31,692 nucleotides of DNA from CAZIVE01 sp964542435 (GTDB lineage: Bacteria > Bacteroidota > Bacteroidia > Bacteroidales > Tannerellaceae). The notes below the pieces were generated by a model. The model was not told the origin of the DNA and searched no databases. It saw only the letters and a program-made list of their open reading frames with translations. Of this stretch, positions 14,007 to 22,833 are shown piece by piece. The position numbers were made by a program, and so were the translations under genes. The DNA lies in the NCBI GenBank assembly GCA_964542435.1, contig CAZIVE010000024.1, positions 1 through 31,692 of the forward strand, given 5' to 3'. Positions within the stretch are counted from its first letter, which is position 1, and every line of letters starts with the position of its first letter.

Positions 14007-14579
14007 ATGGAAAAGGAAAATAAATCAAAGAAGAGTCCGCAGGATCGTCGGGAGTTTCTGAAGAAAGCCGGAACGGTGGTCGCAGGTGGAACAATCCTAG
14101 CTGCCTTCGGTGCATTGATCCCGAAGGCCAAAGCGGAGAAAGCCGACTACTTCTGGCAGATCGACTGGAATAAATGTACCAACTGCGGACGCTGTGAGAC
14201 CGATTGTGTCCTGACGGTTTCCGCTGTGAAATGCTTCCATGCCAATCGCGTGTGCGGCTATTGTGATCTCTGCGGCGGCTATTACCGCTCGAACGTGAAG
14301 GATCTGAACACGGCCGCCGAGAACCTGACTTGTCCGACCGGAGCAATCTCGCGCAAGTTCGTGGAAGATCCCTATTTCGAATATGCCATTGACGAGAGTC
14401 TCTGTACAGGTTGCGGCAAGTGCGCCAAAGGCTGTGGATCGTTCGGTAACGGTTCGCTCTACCTGCAGATCAAGCGTGATCTTTGCGTCAACTGCAATCA
14501 GTGCAAGATCGCTACGAACTGTCCGGGTGATGCCATCCAGCGTGTATCCAATAAGAATGCGTACGAATTAAAAGGATAA
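14007..14579 (+). CDS. Tat-exported polyferredoxin (NapG/NrfC-like)
   Basis: A 190-residue iron-sulfur protein with a classic twin-arginine signal: DRREFLKK (RR at 14-15), a hydrophobic stretch with AGGTILAAFGALIP, and a likely cleavage site after AKA (41-43). The mature part has CTNCGRCETDC (57-67), further cysteines at 76, 83, 86, 89 and 109, CTGCGKCAKGC (133-143) and CVNCNQC (160-166) with CPGDAI. That is enough for about three to four 4Fe-4S clusters. Such proteins pass electrons on the periplasmic face between a membrane polyferredoxin and a partner. The membrane polyferredoxin follows after 3 bases, the same pairing as NapG with NapH. The electron acceptor is not identified. Confidence 0.87.
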   Translation: MEKENKSKKSPQDRREFLKKAGTVVAGGTILAAFGALIPKAKAEKADYFWQIDWNKCTNCGRCETDCVLTVSAVKCFHANRVCGYCDLCGGYYRSNVKDLNTAAENLTCPTGAISRKFVEDPYFEYAIDESLCTGCGKCAKGCGSFGNGSLYLQIKRDLCVNCNQCKIATNCPGDAIQRVSNKNAYELKG

Positions 14580-14582
14580 GGA

Positions 14583-15878
14583 ATGAAGAAGCTGTTGTTT
14601 ACAATCTCCTCGCTTTTCTTTACGCTGACAGCTATGGCCGTGCAGCGTTTTCCGAAGCCTGAGTTCGAATCCGGATACAAATATCCGGATCTGCACTATG
14701 CGCTGCCCCACGAAATGGTGTGGGAAGTGGTGGATATCGTTCTGCTTGTCGTACTGATGAGTGTCGTAGCCTGGGCGATGATGAAGAAGCGCAACCGCAA
14801 ACCGATTGTTTGGGTCTCCATCATCTCGATTGCCTATTTCGGATTTTTCCGCAAAGGATGCGTGTGCAGCATCGGTTCGATTCAGAATGTCGTCCTGGCA
14901 TTCGTCGATCCGACCTATGTACTGCCGTTGTCGGTTCTTGCTTTCTTCATCCTTCCCATCATCTTCGCCTTCTTCTTCGGAAGAGTGTTCTGTGCCGGCG
15001 TTTGTCCGTTCGGAGCCTTGCAGGATATCGTGAACGTGAAGAACTACCGTCTTTCGAAAGCGGTCTCTACAGTCCTTGGAATCATCCCTTGGATTTATCT
15101 GGCGTTCGGCATTCTCTTTGCCGCTACGAAGAGCCTTTTCATCATCTGCCGTTTTGATCCGTTCATCGGCATCTATCGTCTCGGTGGTGCTGTCGGATTT
15201 GTCACGGCCGGTGCTTTGCTCTTGTTGGCAGCAGTTTTCACGGGAAGACCGTTCTGCCGATTCCTCTGTCCTTACGGAGCGCTGCTCAGCCTTTTCTCGA
15301 GAGTATCTATCTGGAAGAGCCGTCTGACGACGAAAGAATGTATCAGTTGCGACCTTTGTCACAATTCTTGTCCCGTAGATGCCGTTCGTCCTCCCTACAA
15401 CAATGAAGTGAAGGAAAGCCGAAGCCAAGGTGTCAGACGAATGCTCGGATATTTCGTCGGTCTTCCCATTCTGATCATTGCCGGTGCTTTGCTGATGCGA
15501 ATGTCGAGCGGCAGCATCAGTCGTGTGAATAAAGATGTCAAGCTCTACGACATGGTGATGGCTCAGGAAGCCAATCCGCAGGAGAACCTCAATCTCGACC
15601 TGGAAGCGTTCTATGGTCAGGGAAGAACGGTCGCTGCGCTGAAAGCCTCATACGAAAAGCATCAGGCAGACTTCAAACTCTATTCCACCATCGTCGGAGG
15701 TTTCATCGGTCTGGTGATCGGTCTGGCATTAATCAATCTGTCGGTTCGCAGGAAACGCCTGCATTATGAAATAGATCCAGCAAACTGTGTCAGCTGTGGA
15801 CGTTGCTTCAGCTATTGTCCGCAGAACAATGACAAAATCATTTTAGAAAACAAGAATCATGAAAAAAGCCATTCTTAG
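14583..15878 (+). CDS. NapH/NosR-like membrane polyferredoxin
   Basis: A 431-residue inner-membrane protein that likely moves electrons across or along the membrane. Hydrophobic segments lie at about 1-20 (possibly a signal), 48-66, 74-90, 113-133, 160-182, 202-220, 285-305 and 360-380. NapH/NosR hallmarks are two CxxxCP motifs, CAGVCPFGAL (C137, C141) and CRFLCPYGAL (C225, C229), and a ferredoxin site CISCDLCHNSCPVDAV (253-266). A second site is near the C-terminus (CVSCGRCFSYCP), and CVC at 93-95 is extra. It sits between the Tat ferredoxin and a three-helix propeller protein, whose gene overlaps its 3' end by 20 bases. No nitrate or nitrous oxide reductase is nearby, so the NapH label refers to architecture only. 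Confidence 0.87.
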   Translation: MKKLLFTISSLFFTLTAMAVQRFPKPEFESGYKYPDLHYALPHEMVWEVVDIVLLVVLMSVVAWAMMKKRNRKPIVWVSIISIAYFGFFRKGCVCSIGSIQNVVLAFVDPTYVLPLSVLAFFILPIIFAFFFGRVFCAGVCPFGALQDIVNVKNYRLSKAVSTVLGIIPWIYLAFGILFAATKSLFIICRFDPFIGIYRLGGAVGFVTAGALLLLAAVFTGRPFCRFLCPYGALLSLFSRVSIWKSRLTTKECISCDLCHNSCPVDAVRPPYNNEVKESRSQGVRRMLGYFVGLPILIIAGALLMRMSSGSISRVNKDVKLYDMVMAQEANPQENLNLDLEAFYGQGRTVAALKASYEKHQADFKLYSTIVGGFIGLVIGLALINLSVRRKRLHYEIDPANCVSCGRCFSYCPQNNDKIILENKNHEKSHS

Positions 15879-17586
15879 AAACATTGCTTTTGTTTCGGCC
15901 ATCTTTATTGTGGTCATGTCCATCATGCTCGTCACGAACTATTTCCAGGTTCGCGGTGCGACGCCTTTGCAGACGACTGTGATGGAGACATTGAAGCAGC
16001 TCAATGAAACGAATTCCAACAATCCCCAACTGCAAGAGGAGATTCGTCAGCTTGATCTCATGTCACGAAAAGCCTATTTCGTACAGCATGATCATCTGAT
16101 GGTCGGCATTTATATCCTCTTCGGAATGCTCGCAGTCTTTGTGGTATGTACGCATTTCTACTTTGCCGATCGCAAGAACATCCCGGATAAGGAATTGGAT
16201 CCGATCGATGAATGGGCCAATAAGACATTGGCAAGGAAATATGTCATTGGAGGAGCGGTTGTGATAGCTGCCATAGCACTGGTCTTCGGCTTCATGTCGT
16301 CGCCCTTCTTGAAATTGGGAGGAAAGAGCGACAAGCCAGCGAAGGTAACGGTCGAAGCGGCTTCGGGCGACAGTCAGGACAATGCTGAACTGACGGCTTC
16401 CGCCGATACGAGTGCCGTGGCTGATTCAACGTCGGCACCGGTTTCCGGCGTGACGAGCAATTCCTTCCGTGGCAACATATCCAATGGTATCTCATCGGCA
16501 AAAGGTGTTCCGACAAGCTGGAATTTGAAGAGTGGCAAGAACATCGCATGGAAAGTCAGTGTGCCGCGTGCAGGACGTAATTCTCCTATCATCAACGGTA
16601 ACAAGGTATTTCTGTCCGGTGCCGATTCGAAGGCTCGCGAACTGTATTGCTTCGATTTATTGACCGGAAAACAGCTTTGGAAAGCTTCGGCCGATAATAT
16701 CCCGGGTTCACCGCGAAGTGTCAAGACCAAGGAAGATGCCGGAATGTCCGCATCCAGTGTTTCTACCAACGGCAAACAGGTGTGCGCCATCTTTGCTACT
16801 GGCGACATTCTCTGTACCGATATGGACGGCAAACGCGTTTGGGCGAAGAATCTCGGTGTGCCGAGCAATCTCTACGGTTATTCATCATCCCTGATCATGT
16901 TCGGCAATGCCGTCTATGTGGAATACGACAATCAGAATTCTCCCCGAGTCATTGCTCTCGATGCTGCAACGGGCAGACAGCTTTGGAGTACGCCGCGTAA
17001 AGAGAAGACGACATGGAGCTCTCCTTCGATTGCCTATGTCGGTGGAAAACCTCAATTGGTGTTGATGGGCAATCCATCCATCTCCGGATATAATCTGAGC
17101 AATGGCAAACAGCTGTGGCATGTGGATTGTCTCTCCGGAGAGGTCGCTTCCAGTCCTTGCAGTTCCAATGGCATCGTTTACGGAGCCAGTGAATATGCAA
17201 AGCTTGTTGCTATCAACGGCACGGATGGAAAGGTACTTTGGGAAAGTTCCGATTACCTGCCTGAAGTTTCCAGTCCTGTCGCCACGAAGAGCAATCTCTA
17301 TCTTGCCACGAGTTACGGTGTCTTTGCTGCCTTCAACACGCAGACCGGACAATTGAGAAAATCGCACGAACTGAATGTGGAGTTCTATTCATCTCCGGTT
17401 ATCGTAGAAGGCAGAATCTATCTGTTCAGCAACGACGGAAAGATGTTCATCTTCTCAGCTGACGACAACTGCAAGCTGCTCGCATCGTTTGATACGGGCG
17501 AGAAGACATTCGCTACGCCGGCCTTCACCGATGGCAGAATTGTGGTTCGTACCGAGAAGAGTATTTATTGCGTAAAGAAGATGTAA
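15859..17586 (+). CDS. Three-TM PQQ-like beta-propeller protein
   Basis: A 575-residue protein with an N-terminal membrane module and a PQQ-like propeller. Membrane segments lie at about 9-28, 80-103 and 128-150, separated by a short charged helix region with a possible coiled coil (LKQLNETNSNNPQLQEEI). An Ala/Ser/Thr/Asp-rich linker (about 155-205) leads into the propeller. Tryptophan-docking repeats include DLLTGKQLWKAS, DAATGRQLWSTP, LSNGKQLWHVD and GTDGKVLWESS. The odd number of helices places the propeller on the opposite side from the N-terminus, consistent with the periplasm. The ATG lies inside the end of the polyferredoxin gene (20-base overlap), which points to tight coupling and a possible complex between the two. 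Whether a quinone cofactor is bound is unknown. Confidence 0.82.
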   Translation: MKKAILRNIAFVSAIFIVVMSIMLVTNYFQVRGATPLQTTVMETLKQLNETNSNNPQLQEEIRQLDLMSRKAYFVQHDHLMVGIYILFGMLAVFVVCTHFYFADRKNIPDKELDPIDEWANKTLARKYVIGGAVVIAAIALVFGFMSSPFLKLGGKSDKPAKVTVEAASGDSQDNAELTASADTSAVADSTSAPVSGVTSNSFRGNISNGISSAKGVPTSWNLKSGKNIAWKVSVPRAGRNSPIINGNKVFLSGADSKARELYCFDLLTGKQLWKASADNIPGSPRSVKTKEDAGMSASSVSTNGKQVCAIFATGDILCTDMDGKRVWAKNLGVPSNLYGYSSSLIMFGNAVYVEYDNQNSPRVIALDAATGRQLWSTPRKEKTTWSSPSIAYVGGKPQLVLMGNPSISGYNLSNGKQLWHVDCLSGEVASSPCSSNGIVYGASEYAKLVAINGTDGKVLWESSDYLPEVSSPVATKSNLYLATSYGVFAAFNTQTGQLRKSHELNVEFYSSPVIVEGRIYLFSNDGKMFIFSADDNCKLLASFDTGEKTFATPAFTDGRIVVRTEKSIYCVKKM

Positions 17587-17588
17587 CT

Positions 17589-19991
17589 ATGGCATGTGAT
17601 TGTGACAAAGAAAATATAAAAGAGGAGATGACCGCGAAAGTGGACGCCATCATTGATCGTGTCGGCACCACTCGTGAAAAGGTCATTCCTTTGCTACAGG
17701 CTTTGCAGGAGGAGTTCAGTTATCTGCCTTCGGATGCCTTGAAACGTGTGTACGAACGAACGGAGATAGATCGAGCCCAGCTCATCAGCGTCTCCACGTT
17801 CTATTCCCAGTTCCGTCATGTTCCTTATGGCAAGCATGTCATCAAGGTATGCAACGGCACGGCTTGTCATGTGAAGGGTTCGGACAATGTCTATGACGCT
17901 TTCCGCCGCGAGCTGAAGATGCCTGAGGATGCGATCACGACCGACGATCAGCTTTTCTCCATTGAGAAGATCGCCTGTCTTGGATGCTGTACCTTGGCTC
18001 CGGTTGTGCAGATCGACGGAAAGATCTTCGGTCATGTTGTTCCTGGAAGAGTGAATGAGGTGATTGCGGACTTCCTATCTCTTGCTGAAGAGAAGAAGAA
18101 AGAGGAGGAGCGTCAGGCTCTTCGTCAGGTTGAGGGAGAGATTCGTTTGGGAATGGGTTCCTGTTGCCAGGCGAGCGGTTCGGCGGCTATCTATGAAGAG
18201 ATCAAGAGAGCGTGCAATGAATTGGGCATCGAAGTCAACATCAAACCGGTCGGTTGTGTTGGCGTCTGCAATCAGGTTCCGCTGATCGACGTGGTCCAAG
18301 CTGACGGAACCATCACTCGTTATCCGAATGTGAAGCCTACGGAAATCAAGGAGATGCTTTTCCATCACTTCAAGCCGGCCAGTCCCTTGAAACGCTTGAA
18401 GAATGCACTATTCAACCATATTGATACCTTCCAGACCGATTCGACTTGGGATAACGTCATCTGGAAGAATGAGCACGAACGTACCGGAATCATCAATGGC
18501 TTTCTTTCCGTTCAGAAACATATATCTACTTTCGGCTATGGCATCATTTCACCGCTCAACCTGGATGATTATATGGCGCACGAAGGCTTTGAAGGACTGA
18601 AGAAAGTGCTCGGAATGTCGCGTGATGAAGTGATCAAGACGGTGCTTGACGCAGGAATACGTGGTCGTGGCGGAGCCGGTTTCCCGACCGGAAAGAAATG
18701 GCAGATTGTGGCTGCTTCACAAGGCAAGGACAAATATGCCATCTGTAACGGTGACGAAGGAGATCCCGGAGCTTTCATGGATCGAATGTTGCTGGAATCG
18801 TACCCGTTTAGAGTCATTGAAGGTCTGATCATTGCTGCCTATTCTGTGGGTGCCAATGAGGCGATTTTCTATATTCGTGCTGAATATCCGCTTGCTGTCG
18901 TTCGAATCAACAAGGCTTTGGAGATCTGTCGTGAGAGAAATCTCGTAGGAGATAACATCCTTGGCAGCGGTTTCTCATTGAATGTACGCATATTCCAAGG
19001 TGCCGGAGCCTTTGTCTGCGGCGAGGAAACGGCGCTGATCGCTTCCATTGAAGGGGATCGCGGTTTTCCGAAACAACGTCCGCCTTATCCTGCAGTGTCA
19101 GGTTTGAACGGTCGTCCTACTTTAATTAATAATGTAGAGACACTCAGTCAAATCGGATATATCGTTAATCATGGTTCAGAGGAATATGCTAAGATTGGAA
19201 CAGCAGGGAGTAAAGGCACGAAGGTATTTGCTTTAGCCGGTAAGATCAGTCATGGCGGACTGGTGGAAGTTCCGATGGGTGTTACGCTGAATCAGATCAT
19301 CGAAGATATCGGCGGCGGCGTGGAAGGCGGAGAGAAGTTGAAAGCAGTACAGATCGGCGGACCTTCCGGCGGTTGTATTCCTGCAGAACTTTGTAATGTG
19401 GAGGTCGATTACGACGGATTCACGAAGATGGGCGCCATGATGGGCTCAGGCGGATTGGTCGTATTGAGCGAAAGCAGTTGCATGGTTGATGTGGCTCGTT
19501 TCTTCCTCAGTTTCACCTGCGACCAGTCGTGTGGCAAATGTACCTTCTGCCGCGTTGGCATCAGACGCATGCTCGACATTCTCGAGAAGTTATGCAATGG
19601 AAAAGCTGAGATGGCCGACATCGATCGGCTGGAAAAGCTTGCTCTCACCGTAAAACGTGCTGCGCTTTGCGGCTTGGGAAAGACGGCTCCTAATCCGGTT
19701 TTAACAACGCTCAAGTATTTCCGTCAGGAATATATCGACCATGTGAATGGTATTTGCCGCACAGGAACCTGCAAGAACATGATCAAATACGTGGTGACAG
19801 ATAAGTGCATCGGTTGCACGAAATGTTCAAAAGCTTGTCCTGTGGATGCTATTCCCTACACGCCTTATCAGGTTCATACTATTGATGTGGACAAATGTGT
19901 CCGTTGCGGACTGTGTACGGATGTCTGCTGCTATGATGCCATCAAGACGGAACCGCTGCATGTGCACGAAGTGGAGGAGAAACCTGCATAA
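17589..19991 (+). CDS. Fused NuoE-NuoF/HydB-like NADH-oxidising flavoprotein
   Basis: An 800-residue cytoplasmic protein that likely oxidises NADH through FMN and feeds iron-sulfur clusters. Domain order: a NuoE-type 2Fe-2S domain (about 15-165; C88, C93, C130, C134), a second 2Fe-2S thioredoxin-like domain (about 185-260; GSCC, then C223 and C227) as in the N-terminus of HydB, and a NuoF core with GIRGRGGAGFPTGKKW for FMN/NADH and CGEETALIASIEG. The 4Fe-4S motif SCGKCTFCRVG and a C-terminal pair of 4Fe-4S sites (CIGCTKCSKACP, CVRCGLCTDVC) follow. NuoE and HydB are usually separate proteins. I chose ATG 17589, two bases after the previous stop; a TTG at 17568 in the same frame would add seven residues. 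No hydrogenase catalytic domain is present. Confidence 0.93.
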   Translation: MACDCDKENIKEEMTAKVDAIIDRVGTTREKVIPLLQALQEEFSYLPSDALKRVYERTEIDRAQLISVSTFYSQFRHVPYGKHVIKVCNGTACHVKGSDNVYDAFRRELKMPEDAITTDDQLFSIEKIACLGCCTLAPVVQIDGKIFGHVVPGRVNEVIADFLSLAEEKKKEEERQALRQVEGEIRLGMGSCCQASGSAAIYEEIKRACNELGIEVNIKPVGCVGVCNQVPLIDVVQADGTITRYPNVKPTEIKEMLFHHFKPASPLKRLKNALFNHIDTFQTDSTWDNVIWKNEHERTGIINGFLSVQKHISTFGYGIISPLNLDDYMAHEGFEGLKKVLGMSRDEVIKTVLDAGIRGRGGAGFPTGKKWQIVAASQGKDKYAICNGDEGDPGAFMDRMLLESYPFRVIEGLIIAAYSVGANEAIFYIRAEYPLAVVRINKALEICRERNLVGDNILGSGFSLNVRIFQGAGAFVCGEETALIASIEGDRGFPKQRPPYPAVSGLNGRPTLINNVETLSQIGYIVNHGSEEYAKIGTAGSKGTKVFALAGKISHGGLVEVPMGVTLNQIIEDIGGGVEGGEKLKAVQIGGPSGGCIPAELCNVEVDYDGFTKMGAMMGSGGLVVLSESSCMVDVARFFLSFTCDQSCGKCTFCRVGIRRMLDILEKLCNGKAEMADIDRLEKLALTVKRAALCGLGKTAPNPVLTTLKYFRQEYIDHVNGICRTGTCKNMIKYVVTDKCIGCTKCSKACPVDAIPYTPYQVHTIDVDKCVRCGLCTDVCCYDAIKTEPLHVHEVEEKPA

Positions 19992-20018
19992 CGGTGCAGA
20001 AACTATATAATAAAGAAT

Positions 20019-20990
20019 ATGAAGATAAAAATTAACGATAAAGAGGTTGAAGTGCTCGAAGGCGAGACCTTGATTGAAGTGGCTCGTCGTATGGGACATG
20101 TTGTTCCTTCGCTCTGCTATTCGAAGAATGCGAAGCACAAATCCTCCTGCATGGTTTGCGCAGTGAAGAACTGCGCAAACGGACAGATCATTCCGTCTTG
20201 CACAACGATGCCAACAGAAGGTATGGAGATCGATGTGGAGAGTGAAGAGGTGAACGAGATTCGCCGCATGTCATTGGAACTGCTTCTCAGTGACCATCGT
20301 GCCGATTGCGAAGCACCTTGTACGACGGTTTGTCCGCAAGGCCTTGACATCGAGCGGATGCTGGCTTTCTATGATGCCGGAAAATATCAGGAGGCCTATT
20401 CACTGATTGCTGGCGTATTTGCTCTTCCGGAAATAGGATGCACTAATTGCAAGGCTCCTTGTGAAAAGGCTTGCCGACGCGGAACGGTAGACAAAGCGGT
20501 AGAGATACGCGCCATCATCAAAGAGATCGCTGCCAAGAATCTGACTATTCTGCCCGGTTATGACGCAGCGAGTCAGAAGATGGACAAGGTTTCGTTCCGT
20601 TCTCGTTTGGGTCGGTTTACGCCTGCCGAAAAGGAGTTGCTGAAGGTGAATACGAACAATCCTTCGCGTTGTCTGCATTGTGCCTGCAATGAACGTCACG
20701 AATGCAAGCTGCGTAAGGATGCTACGTTGCTTGGGATCAGTCGTCCGTCGTTTGAGACCAGTTCGAAACTTCCTTTTGTCAAGATCCATATCAATGGTGA
20801 CATTTGGTTTGAACCGGCGAAGTGTGTACGCTGTGGACTCTGCGTCTATAACAGTAAAGACGGCTTTACGTTCAGAAACAGAGGTTTTGGAATGCAGGTG
20901 ATCATTCCTGATGAGAGCAAATCACATATTACGGAAGAGATTGCTCATCTCTGTCCAACCGGTGCTTTATATGTAAAGACATTGAAATAA
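20019..20990 (+). CDS. NuoG/HydA/GltD-like iron-sulfur protein without catalytic domain
   Basis: A 323-residue electron-transfer protein. The first part is a plant-type 2Fe-2S domain (C33, C44, C47, C61) as in NuoG and HydA. A segment SDHRADCEAPCTTVCP (His93, C97, C101, C105) and CTNCKAPCEKACRRG (141-155) follow, resembling the cluster-binding N-terminal domain of GltD/dihydropyrimidine dehydrogenase-type proteins. The C-terminal part has CLHCACNERHEC and a ferredoxin-like CVRCGLC with a distant CPTGAL. The FAD/NAD domains that normally follow the GltD-type domain, and the H-cluster domain of HydA, are missing, yet the ends look natural. It begins 27 bases after the NuoEF-like gene and is probably its partner subunit, passing NADH electrons onward. 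Confidence 0.87.
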   Translation: MKIKINDKEVEVLEGETLIEVARRMGHVVPSLCYSKNAKHKSSCMVCAVKNCANGQIIPSCTTMPTEGMEIDVESEEVNEIRRMSLELLLSDHRADCEAPCTTVCPQGLDIERMLAFYDAGKYQEAYSLIAGVFALPEIGCTNCKAPCEKACRRGTVDKAVEIRAIIKEIAAKNLTILPGYDAASQKMDKVSFRSRLGRFTPAEKELLKVNTNNPSRCLHCACNERHECKLRKDATLLGISRPSFETSSKLPFVKIHINGDIWFEPAKCVRCGLCVYNSKDGFTFRNRGFGMQVIIPDESKSHITEEIAHLCPTGALYVKTLK

Positions 20991-22157
20991 ATGATGCCGA
21001 CGAAGTTACATATGGTTGTTTTGCTGACTGTGATTGTTACAGTCGGAGCGTTCTTGTCCGGTTGTGGGAAGAAGTCATCCACAGTTTCGGAGAAGGATGT
21101 GATGGATTGGCATTTCTTCCGCGGCGATGCAGCTTTGAGCGGCTATACTGACTTGACATTACCCAAAGAGCCGAAGTTGCTTTGGTCTTACAAGAGTTTT
21201 ACCCGAACTGTCTCGTCTCCGATTGTGGATAACGGAACTACCTATTGGTGTGATCGAAAAGGAAAGATCCGCGGCGTGGATATCAATGGGAATCTTTCCT
21301 TCGAATATGATCTGGCAACGACAGTTGAAGCTTCGCCGATTATCTCTGACGGCAATCTGTACATTGGAACCATTGACGGTCGCATGGTCGCTGTTTCGCT
21401 TGCCAAGAAAGATACGCTTTGGGTTTTCCATGCCGAAGGACAGATCTCGGCTTCTCCCAATTGGGTTGAGTTCAAAGGGAAGAAGGCGCTTGTCTTCGGA
21501 AGTTACGACAACTACCTTTATTGCATCGACAGCGAGACGGGAAAGGAGATCAGTCGTTTTGAATCCGGATATTACATCAACGGTGCTGTAGCGTTGTGGA
21601 ATAGGGATGTACTCTTTGGAGGCTGCGACTCTTGGCTGCGTGTGATTGATTCCAAGAATGGGGAACAGACCGATTCGCTGTTGCTCGACAGTTATGTCCC
21701 GGCTTCTCCTGCCGTATTCGAGAATACAGCTTACATCGGCGATTATTCCGGAGATGTCTATGAATTGACATTGAACGACGGCAAGATCACCTCGTCGAAG
21801 AAGATCATGAAAGGCAGTGAGGATGTTTCATTGGTTTCCGTTCCTTCAATTACGAAGAGCGCCGTTTACATCCTTTCAGACGATCATCATCTCTATTCCA
21901 TCAACCGACAGACAGGAAAGATCAACTGGAAGTTCTTGGTGAAGGGAAATACGGGCGAAAGTTCTCCTGTGGTTTGTGGCGATAAGATCATTACATGCAC
22001 CAAGACAGGCATCGTTTCGATCGTGAGTGCTGACAAGGGCGAACTTGTATGGGAATATGACACAGGCGAGCAGATTATGGGTTCTCCTGCTGTTATTAAG
22101 GATCATTTCTTTATTCTTACTACCAAAGGAACATTGCTTTGTTTCGGAAATAAATAG
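20991..22157 (+). CDS. PQQ-like beta-propeller lipoprotein 1
   Basis: A 388-residue protein with a lipoprotein signal: a hydrophobic N-terminus and lipobox FLSGC (Cys25), followed by GKKSST, so it should be lipid-anchored in the envelope. The body is a PQQ-like (BamB-like) propeller with repeats such as DINGNLSFEYDL, SLAKKDTLWVFH, DSETGKEISRF, NRQTGKINWKF and SADKGELVWEYD. It starts directly after the stop of the upstream iron-sulfur gene (TAA then ATG), with a second possible ATG one codon later. A role as BamB in outer-membrane assembly is unlikely in this context. It more probably belongs with the other four PQQ-like proteins of the cluster. Ligand unknown. Confidence 0.82.
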   Translation: MMPTKLHMVVLLTVIVTVGAFLSGCGKKSSTVSEKDVMDWHFFRGDAALSGYTDLTLPKEPKLLWSYKSFTRTVSSPIVDNGTTYWCDRKGKIRGVDINGNLSFEYDLATTVEASPIISDGNLYIGTIDGRMVAVSLAKKDTLWVFHAEGQISASPNWVEFKGKKALVFGSYDNYLYCIDSETGKEISRFESGYYINGAVALWNRDVLFGGCDSWLRVIDSKNGEQTDSLLLDSYVPASPAVFENTAYIGDYSGDVYELTLNDGKITSSKKIMKGSEDVSLVSVPSITKSAVYILSDDHHLYSINRQTGKINWKFLVKGNTGESSPVVCGDKIITCTKTGIVSIVSADKGELVWEYDTGEQIMGSPAVIKDHFFILTTKGTLLCFGNK

Positions 22158-22161
22158 GATT

Positions 22162-22833
22162 ATGGCACTGATAGAATTAAAAGATATTGAGAAGAGTTTC
22201 AGAGACGGAGAAGAACATCAGAACTATGTACTTCGCAAACTGAGCATGAAGGTGGAAGCGGGCGAGTTCGTTGCCATCAAAGGACGTTCCGGTTCGGGTA
22301 AGACGACGCTGTTGTCAATTCTCGGCACGTTGCTTCGTCCCGACGGCGGAAGTTATCTGTTCAATGGCCAAGAGTTGACTACGCCGAACCTCGATCTCTC
22401 AAAGATTCGCAATACGCAGATCGGTTTCCTTTTCCAGGACCATCGTCTGATGCCTCAGTTCACCGTGCTCGAGAATATTCTTCTACCTAAACTCGCATCT
22501 TGCGTTCAAGCAGAGCCTTCGGATATTGAATATGCAAACAAACTGATGGAGCTGATGCGTATTTCCCAACTTTCCGGTCAATTCCCAGAGACTCTTTCCG
22601 GCGGTGAAGCCAGTCGTGTGGCAGCTTGTCGCGCGCTCTTCATGAAACCGCTGCTGTTGCTGGCCGATGAACCGACAGGACAACTTGATTCCGATAATGC
22701 ACATCATATTGTCTCTTTGTTCAAAGAGATCAACAGCGCTTTGCATACGACGATTATTATGGTAACGCATGCAGACGATACTGCAGCGGCTGCCGGAAGA
22801 ATATTGACACTTAAAGAAGGAATGTTGATATGA
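22162..22833 (+). CDS. ABC transporter ATPase (LolD/MacB type)
   Basis: A 223-residue cytoplasmic ATPase that powers the permease encoded next. It has Walker A GRSGSGKTT (41-49), the Q loop in FLFQDH, the signature LSGGEASRVAACRAL, Walker B LLLLADEPTG and the switch His in MVTHADD. Length and motif spacing fit the LolD/MacB group, which extracts lipids or lipoproteins or exports small molecules. The ATG at 22162 lies 4 bases after the previous stop; the frame is open further upstream but overlaps the propeller gene and lacks family similarity there. It overlaps the permease gene by four bases (ATGA). It likely moves a lipid product or lipoprotein of this cluster; the cargo is not known. Confidence 0.92.
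   Translation: MALIELKDIEKSFRDGEEHQNYVLRKLSMKVEAGEFVAIKGRSGSGKTTLLSILGTLLRPDGGSYLFNGQELTTPNLDLSKIRNTQIGFLFQDHRLMPQFTVLENILLPKLASCVQAEPSDIEYANKLMELMRISQLSGQFPETLSGGEASRVAACRALFMKPLLLLADEPTGQLDSDNAHHIVSLFKEINSALHTTIIMVTHADDTAAAAGRILTLKEGMLI

Noticed and set aside
14568..15428. 286-codon open frame on the - strand
   Set aside because: Fully antisense to the NapH-like gene, low-complexity charged sequence, no recognisable domain; a shadow of the real coding frame.
14583..15878. Nitrate or nitrous oxide reductase accessory protein (NapH or NosR) in the strict sense
   Set aside because: Only the architecture matches; no NapA, NosZ, cytochrome or other partner is in the window.
17589..20990. Electron-bifurcating [FeFe] hydrogenase (HydABC)
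   Set aside because: The B- and C-like parts and a 2Fe-2S domain are present, but no H-cluster domain exists in any gene here.
20991..22157. Outer-membrane assembly lipoprotein BamB
   Set aside because: Fold is similar, but four other PQQ-like propellers and redox genes surround it, and Bam genes are absent.
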